From a bacterium (GTDB lineage Bacteria > Desulfobacterota > Binatia > HRBIN30 > CADEER01), in contig JAHBUY010000003.1 in the NCBI GenBank assembly GCA_019637795.1, forward strand, positions 381,409 through 445,408: 64,000 nucleotides of DNA, in the 5' to 3' direction. Shown one piece after another: positions 42,437-50,912 of this stretch (position 1 is its first letter; the number at the start of each line of letters is the position of its first letter). The position numbers and the translations under genes are program-made. A model generated the notes under the pieces. That model did no database searches. It worked only from the letters and a program-made list of their open reading frames with translations, and was not told where the DNA came from.

Positions 42437-43382
42437 GTTCGCCGGACGCCATGTCCTGGTCACCGGGGGGTGCGGCTTCATCGGCGCGCATCTGGTGGCG
42501 GCGTTGCGGCGCGAGGGGGCGGCGCGGGTGGTGGTGCTCGATCGCATCGACGCCCCGGCCGAGCGCCGCGGGCTGGTCGACGACCCGCGCGTCCAGATCG
42601 TTCGCCACCAGCTCGGCGGCGACCCGCTGCCGGCGCTCGCAGCGGCGCTCGACGGCATCGAGCTGCTCGTCCACCTGGCGGCGGAGAAGCATCGCCCGGC
42701 GCTCGACGATCCCGACGCGCTGCTCGCCAGCAACGTCGTCGGAACGCGCCGCCTGTTCGACGCCGCCGCCCGCGCCGGCGTCGCCAAGGTCGTCTTCTCC
42801 TCCTCGCTCTACGCCTACGGCCGCCTGCACGCGCCGGCGATGGACGAGGGCGAGTGCCCGCAGCCGGCGACGCTGTACGGGATGTCGAAGCTGTTCGGGG
42901 AGCAGCTCCTGCGCCTGCACACCGCCGACGGCGGCATGCGCGGCGACGCGCTGCGGTTCTTCTTCGTCTACGGGCCGGGACAGTACGCCGGCATGGGATA
43001 CAAATCGGTGATCGTCCGCTCGTTCGAGCGCCTGGCGCGCGGCGAGGCGCCGGTGGTGATCGGCGATGGCCGGCAGGCGCTCGACTACGTCTACGTGGAT
43101 GACGTCGTCGAAGCGGTCCTGCGCGCCCTGCTGGCGCCCGGCGGCGGGCGGGTGCTCAACGTCGGCTCCGGCCGCGCCACCGCCGTCGGCGACCTGGTGG
43201 CGCGCATGTCCGCCATCGCCGCCGGCCCGCCGCCGCGTTCGGCGCCGCCCGACTGGACCCACGACACCCACCGCGTCGCCGCGATCGACCGCATCCGCGA
43301 CGCCCTCGCGTGGCAGCCGACGGTCGCGCTCGACGACGGCCTGCGACGGACCTGGCAATGGATCAGGCAACAGCCGACGTGA
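42426..43382 (+). CDS. Extended SDR, nucleotide-sugar epimerase/dehydratase
   Basis: This 318-residue protein starts at GTG 42426 inside the end of the methyltransferase gene. VLVTGGCGFIGAHLVAALR is the NAD-binding motif; LVHLAAEKHRPALDD, VVFSSSLYAYG and the YGMSKLFGEQ catalytic pair are standard for GalE/RfbB-like enzymes. RFFFVYGPGQYAGMGYKSVI and DYVYVDDVVEAVLRAL follow the substrate-binding region of UDP-sugar 4-epimerases and related dehydratases. The exact substrate is not determinable. The next gene overlaps it by 25 bp from ATG 43358, or 4 bp from GTG 43379. Confidence 0.88.
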   Translation: MRSRFAGRHVLVTGGCGFIGAHLVAALRREGAARVVVLDRIDAPAERRGLVDDPRVQIVRHQLGGDPLPALAAALDGIELLVHLAAEKHRPALDDPDALLASNVVGTRRLFDAAARAGVAKVVFSSSLYAYGRLHAPAMDEGECPQPATLYGMSKLFGEQLLRLHTADGGMRGDALRFFFVYGPGQYAGMGYKSVIVRSFERLARGEAPVVIGDGRQALDYVYVDDVVEAVLRALLAPGGGRVLNVGSGRATAVGDLVARMSAIAAGPPPRSAPPDWTHDTHRVAAIDRIRDALAWQPTVALDDGLRRTWQWIRQQPT

Positions 43383-45568
43383 CGCCGACCCTGACGGTCA
43401 TCGCCCCCTGCTACAACGAGGCGCGCAACCTGCCCGAGCTGGTGGCGCGGCTCGAGGGCGCGTTCGATCGCAAGGGGATCGACGGCGAGATCGTCCTCGT
43501 CGACGACGGCAGCACCGACGATTCGCGCGCGGTGCTCGCCGAGCTCGCGGCCGCCTCGCCGCGCCTGCGCGTCGTGCGCCACGAGCGCAACCGCGGCATC
43601 GCCGCCGCCTGGCGCAGCGGGCTCGACGCGGCGCGCGGCACGTTCGTCTGCCTCATCGACGCCGACCTGCAGAATCCGCCCGAGGACGTCCCCCGGCTGC
43701 TGCGCGAGATCCGCCTGTCGGGCGCCGACCTGGTGCAGGGCTGGCGCAGCAACATCGGCCGCCTCTTCGATCACCGCTGGGTGCTGAGCAAGGGCCTCAA
43801 CGTCCTGCTCAACGGGCTGTTCGGCATGCGCGCCCGCGACAACAAGTCGGGCTTCGTCCTCGCCCGGCGCGAGGTCCTGGCGGACATCCTCACCCACCGC
43901 TACCGCTACCGCTACTACCAGTCCTTCATCACCGTGGCCGCGCACTCGAAGGGCTACACCGTCCGCGAGGTCGAGACCCTCTTCGATCGCCGCCGCGTCG
44001 GCCAGTCGTTCATCGCCGGCCTGCCGGTGCGGGTGGTGCTGTGGAGCCTGGTCGACCTCGCCAAGGCCTTCGCGGAGTTCCGCTGGTCGCCGAAACGCGA
44101 TGGGACCGTGCACGACTTCCTGCGCGACCACGAGCCGACCCGCGCGTCGCCGCCGCTCACCGGCTGGCGCGCCTGGTCGCTGCGCGCCTACTTCGCGACC
44201 ATGCCGCTGCACCACTGGATGATCACCCGGCAGGCGCGGCACTACTACGACGAGCTGCAGCGCTCGCAATGGCTGCGCCCCGCCGACGTGCGCGCCCTGC
44301 AGGAGCGCAAGCTGCGGCGGCTGATCGACCACGCCTACCGCCACGTCGCCTACTGGCGGGAGCGGATGGACGAGCGCGGCCTGACGCCGGACGACATCCG
44401 CCACCTCGAGGATCTCGGCAAGCTGCCCCTGCTGTCGAAGGACGTGGTGCGGACCCAGCTCTACTTCGACCTGCTCTCCGACAACCACGACAAGCGGCGC
44501 ATCCAGCGCATCACCACCAGCGGCTCGACCGGCGAGCCGCTCACCATCTACGTCGACCAGCATCAGCTCGAGATCCGCTGGGCGGCCACCCAGCGCAGCA
44601 TGGAATGGACCGGCTGGCGCTTCGGCGACCGCTCGGCGCGGCTCTGGCACCAGACGATCGGCATGAACCGCCTGCAGGTCGCCCGCGAGCGGGCCGACGC
44701 CTGGTGGAACCGGCGCCTGTTCATCCCCGCCTTCGAGATGAACGAGGCCGGGATCGCGCGCTCCATCGCCGCCCTGCGGCGCCACCGGCCGGCGCTGGTC
44801 GACGGCTACGCCGAGTCGTTCAACTTTCTCGCCTACCACGCGCGCCGCCACGGCCTCGACGGCATCCGGCCGCGCGGCATCATCTCGTCCGCCCAGGAGC
44901 TGCCGGCGCACAGCCGCGCCACGATCGAGAACGCCTTCGGCTGCCAGGTCTTCGACAAGTACGGCAGCCGCGAGTTCTCCGGCATCGCCTGGGAGTGCGA
45001 GCAGCACGACGGCCACCACGTGGTCGCCGAGAGTTTCATCGTCGAGATCCTCAGGGACGGCCGCCCGGCGCGCCCCGGCGAGCTGGGCGAGGTGGTGATC
45101 ACCGACCTCAACAACCTGGTGATGCCGCTGATCCGCTACCGCATCGGCGATCTCGCCGTGGCGATGGATCCCGCGGTGCCGTGCGCCTGCGGCCGCGGCC
45201 TGCCGCGCATCGGCCGCATCGAGGGCCGGGTGCAGGCGGTGATCGTCGCCGACAACGGCGCCTACATCCCGGGCACCTTCTTCAGCCACCTGTTCAAGGA
45301 CTACGACCACGTCGTCCGCCAGTACCAGGTGGTGCAGGAGCGGCGCGGCGCCATCCGGCTGCGCATCGTTCGCGGCACGCGCTTCTCGGACGAGCAGTTC
45401 GACGAGATCCTGGCGTTGATGCGCCGCTACCTCGGCGCCGCCATGCAGATCGACGTCGAATTCACCCCGCGCATCGACATGGTCCGCACCGGCAAGCACC
45501 GCAGCATCGTGTCGTCGATCGATCTCGACCTGCAGGCGGGCGAGGTCGAGGTGCTGCGGGCCCCCTGA
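43358..45568 (+). CDS. GT2 glycosyltransferase fused to a PaaK/CapK-like adenylate-forming domain
   Basis: This 736-residue protein starts at ATG 43358; GTG 43379, overlapping the previous stop as GTGA, is an equally good start. Residues ~10-230 are a GT2 domain: TLTVIAPCYNEARNLPELVA, IVLVDDGSTDDSRAVLAELA, RNRGIAAAWRSGLDAARG, LIDADLQNPPED, and the RARDNKSGFVLARR loop. Residues ~290-736 are a phenylacetate-CoA ligase/CapK-type domain: KLRRLIDHAYRHVAYWRERM, ITTSGSTGEPLTIYVDQHQL (P-loop), IISSAQELPAHSRATIENAF, FDKYGSREFSGIAWECEQHD and PLIRYRIGDLAVAMDP. CapK-like proteins occur in capsule loci and are thought to activate an acyl group. The fusion suggests coupled glycosyl transfer and acyl activation. 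Confidence 0.85.
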   Translation: MDQATADVTPTLTVIAPCYNEARNLPELVARLEGAFDRKGIDGEIVLVDDGSTDDSRAVLAELAAASPRLRVVRHERNRGIAAAWRSGLDAARGTFVCLIDADLQNPPEDVPRLLREIRLSGADLVQGWRSNIGRLFDHRWVLSKGLNVLLNGLFGMRARDNKSGFVLARREVLADILTHRYRYRYYQSFITVAAHSKGYTVREVETLFDRRRVGQSFIAGLPVRVVLWSLVDLAKAFAEFRWSPKRDGTVHDFLRDHEPTRASPPLTGWRAWSLRAYFATMPLHHWMITRQARHYYDELQRSQWLRPADVRALQERKLRRLIDHAYRHVAYWRERMDERGLTPDDIRHLEDLGKLPLLSKDVVRTQLYFDLLSDNHDKRRIQRITTSGSTGEPLTIYVDQHQLEIRWAATQRSMEWTGWRFGDRSARLWHQTIGMNRLQVARERADAWWNRRLFIPAFEMNEAGIARSIAALRRHRPALVDGYAESFNFLAYHARRHGLDGIRPRGIISSAQELPAHSRATIENAFGCQVFDKYGSREFSGIAWECEQHDGHHVVAESFIVEILRDGRPARPGELGEVVITDLNNLVMPLIRYRIGDLAVAMDPAVPCACGRGLPRIGRIEGRVQAVIVADNGAYIPGTFFSHLFKDYDHVVRQYQVVQERRGAIRLRIVRGTRFSDEQFDEILALMRRYLGAAMQIDVEFTPRIDMVRTGKHRSIVSSIDLDLQAGEVEVLRAP

Positions 45569-45575
45569 GCGCGCG

Positions 45576-46331
45576 ATGGCCTCGTCCGAGGACGCGCAGC
45601 GGGCGCAGTACAACGCCCAGATCGACGAGTACGACGCGCACTACGACGACCCGTGGAGCCGCGAATTCCGCGAGCGCTTCGTCCACGCGCCGCTGTTCGA
45701 CGGCCTCGACCTGCGCGGCCGCCGCGTGCTCGACGCCATGAGCGGCAGCGGCCTCGGCATTCCGGCGCTGCTGGCGCGCGGCGCGCGGGTCACCGGCCTC
45801 GACGTGTCGGACGCCGCCATCGCCGCCATGCGCCGGCGCTGGCCGGAGATCGAGGCGGTGTGCGCCTCGATCACCCGCTCCGGGCTGCCGAGCGCGCACT
45901 TCGACGCCGCGGTGGTGGTGGGCGGCCTGCACCACCTCCACCCGCACGTCGAGGAGGCGGTCGCCGAGATCCACCGCATCCTCGTCCCGGGCGGCACCTT
46001 CGCCTTCATGGAGCCCCACACCGGGTCGCTGCCCGACGTGCTGCGCCGCATCTGGTATCGCTACGACCGGCTGTTCGTCGACAACGAGGCGGCGGTCGAC
46101 ATCGCCGGCCTGCGCCAGCGCTTCGCTGGTCGCTTCACGGTGGTCCGCGAGCACTACGGCGGCGGCCCGGCCTTCCTGCTGGTCTTCAACTCGATGGTCT
46201 TCCGCATCCCGCTCGCCGCCAAGCCCTGGTACAGCCCCGCGATGCTCCGCCTCGAGGACTGGCTGACCCGGCGCATGTCGGCGCGCACCGCCTGCTTCGT
46301 GGTCTGCCAGTGGCGCAAGGACCAGCCGTGA
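45576..46331 (+). CDS. Class I SAM methyltransferase
   Basis: This 251-residue protein starts at ATG 45576, 7 bp after the fusion gene, so it is very likely co-transcribed. AQIDEYDAHYDDPWSREFRE is a typical lead-in. Motif I, RRVLDAMSGSGLGIPALLAR, has an Asp-Ala-Met variant in place of DxGCGxG. Motif II is VTGLDVSDAAIAAMRRRW; FDAAVVVGGLHHLHPHVEEA and HRILVPGGTFAFMEPHTGSL follow. The C-terminal ~80 residues are helical and probably bind the acceptor. It is the last plus-strand gene of this run and convergent with rfbC. Confidence 0.82.
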   Translation: MASSEDAQRAQYNAQIDEYDAHYDDPWSREFRERFVHAPLFDGLDLRGRRVLDAMSGSGLGIPALLARGARVTGLDVSDAAIAAMRRRWPEIEAVCASITRSGLPSAHFDAAVVVGGLHHLHPHVEEAVAEIHRILVPGGTFAFMEPHTGSLPDVLRRIWYRYDRLFVDNEAAVDIAGLRQRFAGRFTVVREHYGGGPAFLLVFNSMVFRIPLAAKPWYSPAMLRLEDWLTRRMSARTACFVVCQWRKDQP

Positions 46332-46437
46332 GGCGCCAGCGGGCGCGAATCCCGCGCATCCGCCGCGGCGCGCCGGCGGGCGAGGTCGGTCGGTCGGAAT
46401 CGCCCCGGCGTCGACGCGACGACGGCGACCGCGCGGA

Positions 46438-47001
46438 CTACGCGCCGTAGCGGAAGTGCTGCGAGCGCTCGTCGGCGAGCCACTGCTGCAACGTCGGCGC
46501 CTTCTGGTCCTTCTCCGAGACGATCGGCGGGATGTTCGGCCAGGCGATGGCGAGCGCCGGATCGTTCCACAGGATGCCGCCCTCGCCGGCGCCGTGCGGC
46601 GCCGAGCACTCGTAGAGGACGATGGCGTCGTCGGTCAGCGCCACCGTGCCGTGGGCGAAACCGGGCGGCACCCAGATGATGCGGTGGTTCTGATCGTTGA
46701 GCTCGACCGCGGTGTGATCGCCGAGGGTCGGCGACCCGTGCCGCACGTCCACCACCACGTCGATGATGGCGCCGTGGATGCAGCGCACGAACTTGCCCAT
46801 CGGCGGCGCCCACTGGAAGTGCAGGCCGCGGATGACGCCCTTCTTCGAGTGCGTCTGGATGGCCTGCCTGAAGTCGGTCGGAATGCCGAGGGCCTTCAGA
46901 TCCTGCTCGACCCACGACTGCAGCAGGAAGCCGCGGTCGTCGACGAAGAACTTGGCGGTGATCACCTGGATGCCCGGCAGTTGCGCTGGCTCGCGATACA
47001 T
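46438..47001 (-). CDS. rfbC: dTDP-4-dehydrorhamnose 3,5-epimerase
   Basis: This 187-residue cupin-fold enzyme starts at ATG 47001 behind GGGGA. It carries out step 3 of dTDP-L-rhamnose synthesis. Sequence support: FVDDRGFLLQSWVEQDLKAL, then HSKKGVIRGLHFQWAPPMGK (catalytic His in RGLHFQ), FVRCIHGAIIDVVVDVRHGS, HRIIWVPPGFAHGTVALTDD, and GGILWNDPALAIAWP. Length is normal. A longer frame reaching into the upstream repeat element is not part of the protein. It is the last gene of a minus-strand series that begins with the methyltransferase and GT2 genes at 47278-48667; repeat copy 4 sits between it and them. Confidence 0.93.
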   Translation of the reverse strand: MYREPAQLPGIQVITAKFFVDDRGFLLQSWVEQDLKALGIPTDFRQAIQTHSKKGVIRGLHFQWAPPMGKFVRCIHGAIIDVVVDVRHGSPTLGDHTAVELNDQNHRIIWVPPGFAHGTVALTDDAIVLYECSAPHGAGEGGILWNDPALAIAWPNIPPIVSEKDQKAPTLQQWLADERSQHFRYGA

Positions 47002-47076
47002 CGAATCCCCCCGGAAGTTGGCCGTGCAGTGGTCTATCCCTCGCGGCGCCGTTTTGGAACCGCCCCAGCGCCGCGA

Positions 47077-47271
47077 TCTCGCCTCGATCCGACGAAACAC
47101 CTTCACCACGGAGGCACGGAGACACGGAGTAACCTGGACAAGAGAGGGTTCGGGGGCGAGATCCCCAACGCCATCAGCAATGGCCATAGGGATCGCACCC
47201 ACCCGCCATCCCGACGCGGTACCCTCCGTGTCTCCGTGCCTCCGTGGTGAAGTTGTCTTATCGCCTCGTGG
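47077..47271. repeat. Inverted-repeat element, class A, copy 4
   Basis: A ~195-bp element between rfbC and the methyltransferase gene. The left arm is at 47102-47129 (CACCACGGAGGCACGGAGA core), the right arm near 47223-47251. The centre is class A (GACAAGAGAGGGTTCGGGGG; CAGCAATGGCCATAGGGATC). The outer left end ATCTCGCCTCGATCCGACGA and the right end TGTCTTATCGCCTCGTGG form a diverged inverted repeat. It ends within a few bases of the methyltransferase stop at 47278. Confidence 0.85.
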
Positions 47272-47277
47272 CTCGTT

Positions 47278-47931
47278 CTAGCGCGGCCGCTCGGCGACCA
47301 GCAGCATCTGCTTGCCGGTCAGCCACTGCAGCGGCGGGCAGCGCAGGTAGAGGCGCAGCAGCAGCGGAGCGGCGACGCGAATGCCCTTGGTGCTGTATGG
47401 CAGGAAGCGCGGCCGCAGCTCGCGGACGGCGAAGCCGGCGAGCTCGACCGCCTCGCGCAGCGAGCGGTCGCTGAGCGCCAGGCGGTGGTCGAGGAAGTCC
47501 CAGTACTCGCGGTAGGCGAAGCGGATGTTGGGCTGGATGACGACCAGCCGGCCCCCCGGGCGCAGGGCGTCGCGCACGGCGCGCAGGGTCGCCAGCAGCG
47601 CCTCGGGGTTCGGCAGGTGTTCGAACAGGTTGCTGGCGAAGACGACGTCGAGCGGCCCGGGCAGCCAGCCGAGGGCGTCCACCGGACCGCAGTGCGTCTG
47701 CACGTCGGCGGCGGCGTGCTCGGCGAGCGCCGGGTTGGTGTCGACGGCGAACTTGCGGCCGCAGCGGATGTGGTTGATGAGCTCGCAGCTCCCGGCGCCG
47801 AGATCGAGCACGGCGGCGTCGGGCGCCACGTAGCGCTGCAGGACGTCCTGGCAGAGCACCGCCCACAGGCGCGCCTTGGCGGCGCGCTCCGCGGGATCAA
47901 AGCGCTGCGCGTAGAGCGCCTGCTCGTCCAC
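47278..47931 (-). CDS. Class I SAM methyltransferase
   Basis: This 217-residue protein starts at GTG 47931, inside the last 35 bp of the GT2 gene upstream. AVLDLGAGSCELINHIRCG is motif I (GAGSC variant), KFAVDTNPALAEHAAADVQT is motif II, then LDVVFASNLFEHLPNPEALL and AVRDALRPGGRLVVIQPNIR. It ends about 7 bp from repeat copy 4. It resembles methyltransferases that accompany GT2 genes in O-antigen clusters; target unknown. Confidence 0.83.
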   Translation of the reverse strand: MDEQALYAQRFDPAERAAKARLWAVLCQDVLQRYVAPDAAVLDLGAGSCELINHIRCGRKFAVDTNPALAEHAAADVQTHCGPVDALGWLPGPLDVVFASNLFEHLPNPEALLATLRAVRDALRPGGRLVVIQPNIRFAYREYWDFLDHRLALSDRSLREAVELAGFAVRELRPRFLPYSTKGIRVAAPLLLRLYLRCPPLQWLTGKQMLLVAERPR

Positions 47932-48667
47932 CGCGCCCTCCCCGCAGCGCCAGGCCGTACCAGCGCAGGTAGCGCCGCAGCCAGCGCAGCAGCTTGAAGT
48001 TCGACGCGCCGGCGGTGCGATCCTTCCAGACGGTCGGGATCTCGGTGATGCGGAAGCCGGCGAGGTACGCCTTGACCGTGATCTCGAGGGCGATGTCGAA
48101 GCCCTCGCTCGATTCGAGCCGCAACTGCTCGAGCATGGCGCGCCGATAGGTCTTGAAGTTGCTCGTCGGATCGCGGGTCGGCAGCCCGGTCAGGGCGTGC
48201 AGGCTGAGGCCGGCCAGGCGCGACAGGGTGCGCTTGAGCAGCGGCCCGCCCTCCTGGACGCCGCCCGGCATGTAGCGGGAGGCGGCCACCAGGTCGTAGC
48301 CCTGCTCGATCAGCGCCAGCATGCGGCCGATGTCCTCGGGCACGTCCGAGGCGTCCGCCATGGTGACGCAGACGGTCTCGCCGCGCGCCGCCGCGAAGCC
48401 GGCGCGCAGCGCCCAGGCCGGGCCGCGGCCGAGCGTGTTGTGCACCGCCCGCACCTGCGGGAAGCGGGCCTGGACGTCGGCGATCACCGGCAGGGTCGGA
48501 TCGTCCGCCTCGTCGTGCACGACCAGGATCTCGTGCGGGCGCGGCGCCGTCGCCGCGACGGTCTCCATCGTCGCGCGCGCGCCCTCGCCCTCGCGATAGA
48601 CCGGTATGACGATGGAAAGGCGCAGCGGCGCCGAACCGGTGGACGCGGAGAGATCGGCGGGCGGCAT
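47897..48667 (-). CDS. GT2 glycosyltransferase, dolichol-phosphate-sugar synthase-like
   Basis: This 256-residue protein starts at ATG 48667, 27 bp after the dehydrogenase gene. The GT-A domain reads LRLSIVIPVYREGEGARATM, EILVVHDEADDPTLPVIADV, NTLGRGPAWALRAGFAAARG, VTMADASDVPED (metal site with Asp-Ala-Ser-Asp), LVAASRYMPGGVQEGGPLLK and RDPTSNFKTYRRAMLEQLR. There is no membrane domain. The VVHDE segment deviates from the usual VDDGS. It is of the lipid-carrier type and may supply a polyprenyl-linked sugar. Confidence 0.83.
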   Translation of the reverse strand: MPPADLSASTGSAPLRLSIVIPVYREGEGARATMETVAATAPRPHEILVVHDEADDPTLPVIADVQARFPQVRAVHNTLGRGPAWALRAGFAAARGETVCVTMADASDVPEDIGRMLALIEQGYDLVAASRYMPGGVQEGGPLLKRTLSRLAGLSLHALTGLPTRDPTSNFKTYRRAMLEQLRLESSEGFDIALEITVKAYLAGFRITEIPTVWKDRTAGASNFKLLRWLRRYLRWYGLALRGGRGGRAGALRAAL

Positions 48668-48694
48668 GCGCGGTCCGTCAGCGCGGCCCGGGGC

Positions 48695-49909
48695 TCACAG
48701 CGCGAAGACGACGCGGTCGGTGCCGAGCACGTTCCAGACGTCGACGATCACCGCGCCCGGGGCGCAGCGGGCCCGCAGCGCCGCCGGGGTCAGGCGGCGG
48801 AACGCGTCGTGGTTCATCGCCAGGAAGACGAACTGGGCGCCGGCCAGCGCCTCGTCGAGCGGCGCCGAGGCGATCAGCGGATCGTGCAGGGCGACGTCGC
48901 AGCCCTCGGCGAGCAGCAGCTTGCGCAACTTGTAGGACAGCGAGTTGCGCGGGTCGTCGATCTCCTTCTTGAAGGACAGGCCGAGGATCGCCGCCCGCGC
49001 GCCCTCGAGCGGGGCCAGGGCGCGCGCCTGCTCGATGAGGTAGGCCGGCGTGGTTTCGTGGATCTTCCAGGCGCTGGCGATGAGCTCGTTGTAGGGAATC
49101 CTGCCGGTGAGGAAGAAGCCGTCCTTGTACAGGCACGGGCCGCCGGTGAGGCCCGGCGACTTGATGCCGCCGCGCTTGTAGCCGCGGTTGACGGCGTTGA
49201 GGATCGGGTAGATCTCGCGCCGGTGCTGGGCGGCGATCATCATGAACTCGTTGCCGATCGCGAAGTCGATGTAGCGGTACATGTTGCAGAACAGCTTCGC
49301 CAGCTCGGCGCTGCGGGCGTCGAGCTGGTGGATGGTCGGCGTCACCAGGCGGAAGAAGCGCGCCGCCCGTTCGCTGCTCGCCGCGTCGACGCCGCCGACG
49401 ATCTGCGGCACCTCGGGGAGCTCGGCGAAGGAGTGGCCCTCGGCGATGCGCTCGGGACAGAAGGCCAGGAACAGGTCCGAGCCGATGCGCGGGCCGCCGA
49501 GGCGCTCGATCAGTCGCCCGAGCTGCTCGGTGGCGCCCGGCGCGACGGTGCTGCGCAGCACCAGGAGCTGGCCGGGGCGCAGGTGCGGCAGGGCGGCGCG
49601 CAGCAGGTTCTCGATCGGCAGGAAGACGGGATTGTTGAAGTCGTCGACCGGCGTGCCGAGGGTGATGACGATGGTCTCGGCCTCGCGGATCGCCGCCAGG
49701 TCGTCGCCGGGATGGAACCGCGTGCCGAGCGTCGCCGCCAGCGCCTCCGGCCCGCCGGTCTCGCGGAACGGCATGCGGCCGGCGCGCAGCGCCGCGACCG
49801 TCGCCGGATTCGACTCGATGCCGTGGACCGTGCAGCCGCGCTGGGCGAGGAAGAGCGCGAACGGCAGGCCGACGCGGCCGAGCCCGATGACGGCGACCGA
49901 CTCGCTCAT
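48695..49909 (-). CDS. Nucleotide-sugar dehydrogenase (UDP-ManNAc/UDP-GlcNAc dehydrogenase-like)
   Basis: This 404-residue protein starts at ATG 49909, overlapping the previous stop as ATGA. VAVIGLGRVGLPFALFLAQR is the NAD-binding motif; VITLGTPVDDFNNPVFLPI, VLRSTVAPGATEQL and FCPERIAEGHSFAELPEVPQ are typical of the WecC/WbpA group. SAELAKLFCNMYRYIDFAIG and the catalytic Cys in TGGPCLYKDGFFL are present. GLSFKKEIDDPRNSLSYKL replaces the usual GxxFKxxxDDxR. The enzyme oxidises a UDP-hexosamine or UDP-hexose to the uronic acid with two NAD+. The product would be an acidic sugar for the glycan; which sugar cannot be read. Confidence 0.88.
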   Translation of the reverse strand: MSESVAVIGLGRVGLPFALFLAQRGCTVHGIESNPATVAALRAGRMPFRETGGPEALAATLGTRFHPGDDLAAIREAETIVITLGTPVDDFNNPVFLPIENLLRAALPHLRPGQLLVLRSTVAPGATEQLGRLIERLGGPRIGSDLFLAFCPERIAEGHSFAELPEVPQIVGGVDAASSERAARFFRLVTPTIHQLDARSAELAKLFCNMYRYIDFAIGNEFMMIAAQHRREIYPILNAVNRGYKRGGIKSPGLTGGPCLYKDGFFLTGRIPYNELIASAWKIHETTPAYLIEQARALAPLEGARAAILGLSFKKEIDDPRNSLSYKLRKLLLAEGCDVALHDPLIASAPLDEALAGAQFVFLAMNHDAFRRLTPAALRARCAPGAVIVDVWNVLGTDRVVFAL

Positions 49910-50856
49910 GCGCCGGCGCGCGCGGCGGCGGCGGCGAGGACCTCGCGGAGTCCCTCCTCGAGCGTCACGCGCGGCGTCCAGCCGAGCACGCGCTCGGCCT
50001 TGCTGTTGTCGGGAACGCGGCGGCGGATGTCGGAGGGGAACCCGGGCACGTACGTCGCCTGGAACGGCCGCCCGTCGCCACACAGCGCATAAAGCCGCTT
50101 CGCGAGGTCGAGCATGGTGATCTCCTCGGCGTTGCCGAGGTTGAAGTCCTGGTTGACCGCCGCCTCGCTCTCCATCGCCATGATCAACCCGCGGGCGATG
50201 TCCGAGACGTGGGTGAAGCAGCGCGTCTGGGTGCCGTCGCCGAGGAGCTCGAGCGGGTACTGGCCGGAACGGATCTTCTTCACCAGGTCGGGAATGACGT
50301 GCGCGTCGCCGACGTTCTCGCCGGCTTCCTCTTCCGGCCCGATGGCGTTGAACGGCCGGATGATGGTGTAGTCGAGCCCGTGCTGCTCGTGGAAGGCGCG
50401 GCAGTACCACTCGCCGATCAGCTTGCTGAAGCCGTAGGCGGTGAACGGCGGCGGCAGCGAGAGCAGCTCGTCCTCGCGGCTCGGGAAGCGGGTGGCCGAC
50501 TCGAACACCATCGACGACGAGACGAAGATCATGCGCTCGATCTTCTCGGCGGCCGCGGCCTCGAAGGTCGAGGAATAGATCTGGTTGTTCTCGCTCAGGA
50601 TCGTGGCCGGCAGGCGATGGAAATAGCCGATGCCGCCGATGCGGGCCGCCAGGTTGACGCAGACCCGCACGCCGCGCATCGCGGCGCGCGCCGCCTCGGG
50701 CGAGGCCAGGTCGGCGCGCACGAATTCGGCCCCGGCGATCGGCTTCGCCGACGGCTTGCTGAGGTTGTCGGCGATGCGCACCGCGTGGCCCTTGGCCAGC
50801 AGTTGCCGCACCACCTCGCTGCCGATGAATCCGCAACCACCCGTGACGAGAATCAT
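49906..50856 (-). CDS. Extended SDR, nucleotide-sugar epimerase/dehydratase
   Basis: This 316-residue protein starts at ATG 50856. ILVTGGCGFIGSEVVRQLL gives the NAD site. VCVNLAARIGGIGYFHRLPA and TILSENNQIYSSTFEAAAAE resemble GDP-sugar and UDP-uronate SDRs, and the catalytic triad lies in FVSSSMVFE and YGFSKLIGEWY. RPFNAIGPEEEAGENVGDAH and CFTHVSDIARGLI follow. Together with the coupled dehydrogenase it could convert a UDP-uronate (epimerisation or decarboxylation). Before the insertion sequence arrived, its start lay only 35 bp after the native stop of the spermidine-synthase-like gene, so it was the second gene of that operon. Confidence 0.87.
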   Translation of the reverse strand: MILVTGGCGFIGSEVVRQLLAKGHAVRIADNLSKPSAKPIAGAEFVRADLASPEAARAAMRGVRVCVNLAARIGGIGYFHRLPATILSENNQIYSSTFEAAAAEKIERMIFVSSSMVFESATRFPSREDELLSLPPPFTAYGFSKLIGEWYCRAFHEQHGLDYTIIRPFNAIGPEEEAGENVGDAHVIPDLVKKIRSGQYPLELLGDGTQTRCFTHVSDIARGLIMAMESEAAVNQDFNLGNAEEITMLDLAKRLYALCGDGRPFQATYVPGFPSDIRRRVPDNSKAERVLGWTPRVTLEEGLREVLAAAAARAGA

Positions 50857-50895
50857 AGACGGCGGACAGTAATCGCCGCGTCGCGGCAGGGTCAA

Positions 50896-50912
50896 GCGGG
50901 TGCGCGCGACGC
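50896..50912. repeat. Target-site duplication, left copy
   Basis: GCGGGTGCGCGCGACGC, repeated exactly at 52334-52350 on the other side of the insertion sequence. Removing the element and one copy restores the original reading frame end of the 52318-54717 gene. Confidence 0.85.

Noticed and set aside
46339..46355. tRNA-like T-arm (GCGGGCGCGAATCCCGC).
   Set aside because: It lacks the TTC of the T-loop, and no acceptor, D or anticodon arm can be drawn around it.
47002..47202. N-terminal extension of rfbC into the upstream repeat.
   Set aside because: The added residues are translation of the inverted-repeat arm; ATG 47001 has a GGGGA site and gives the normal protein length.
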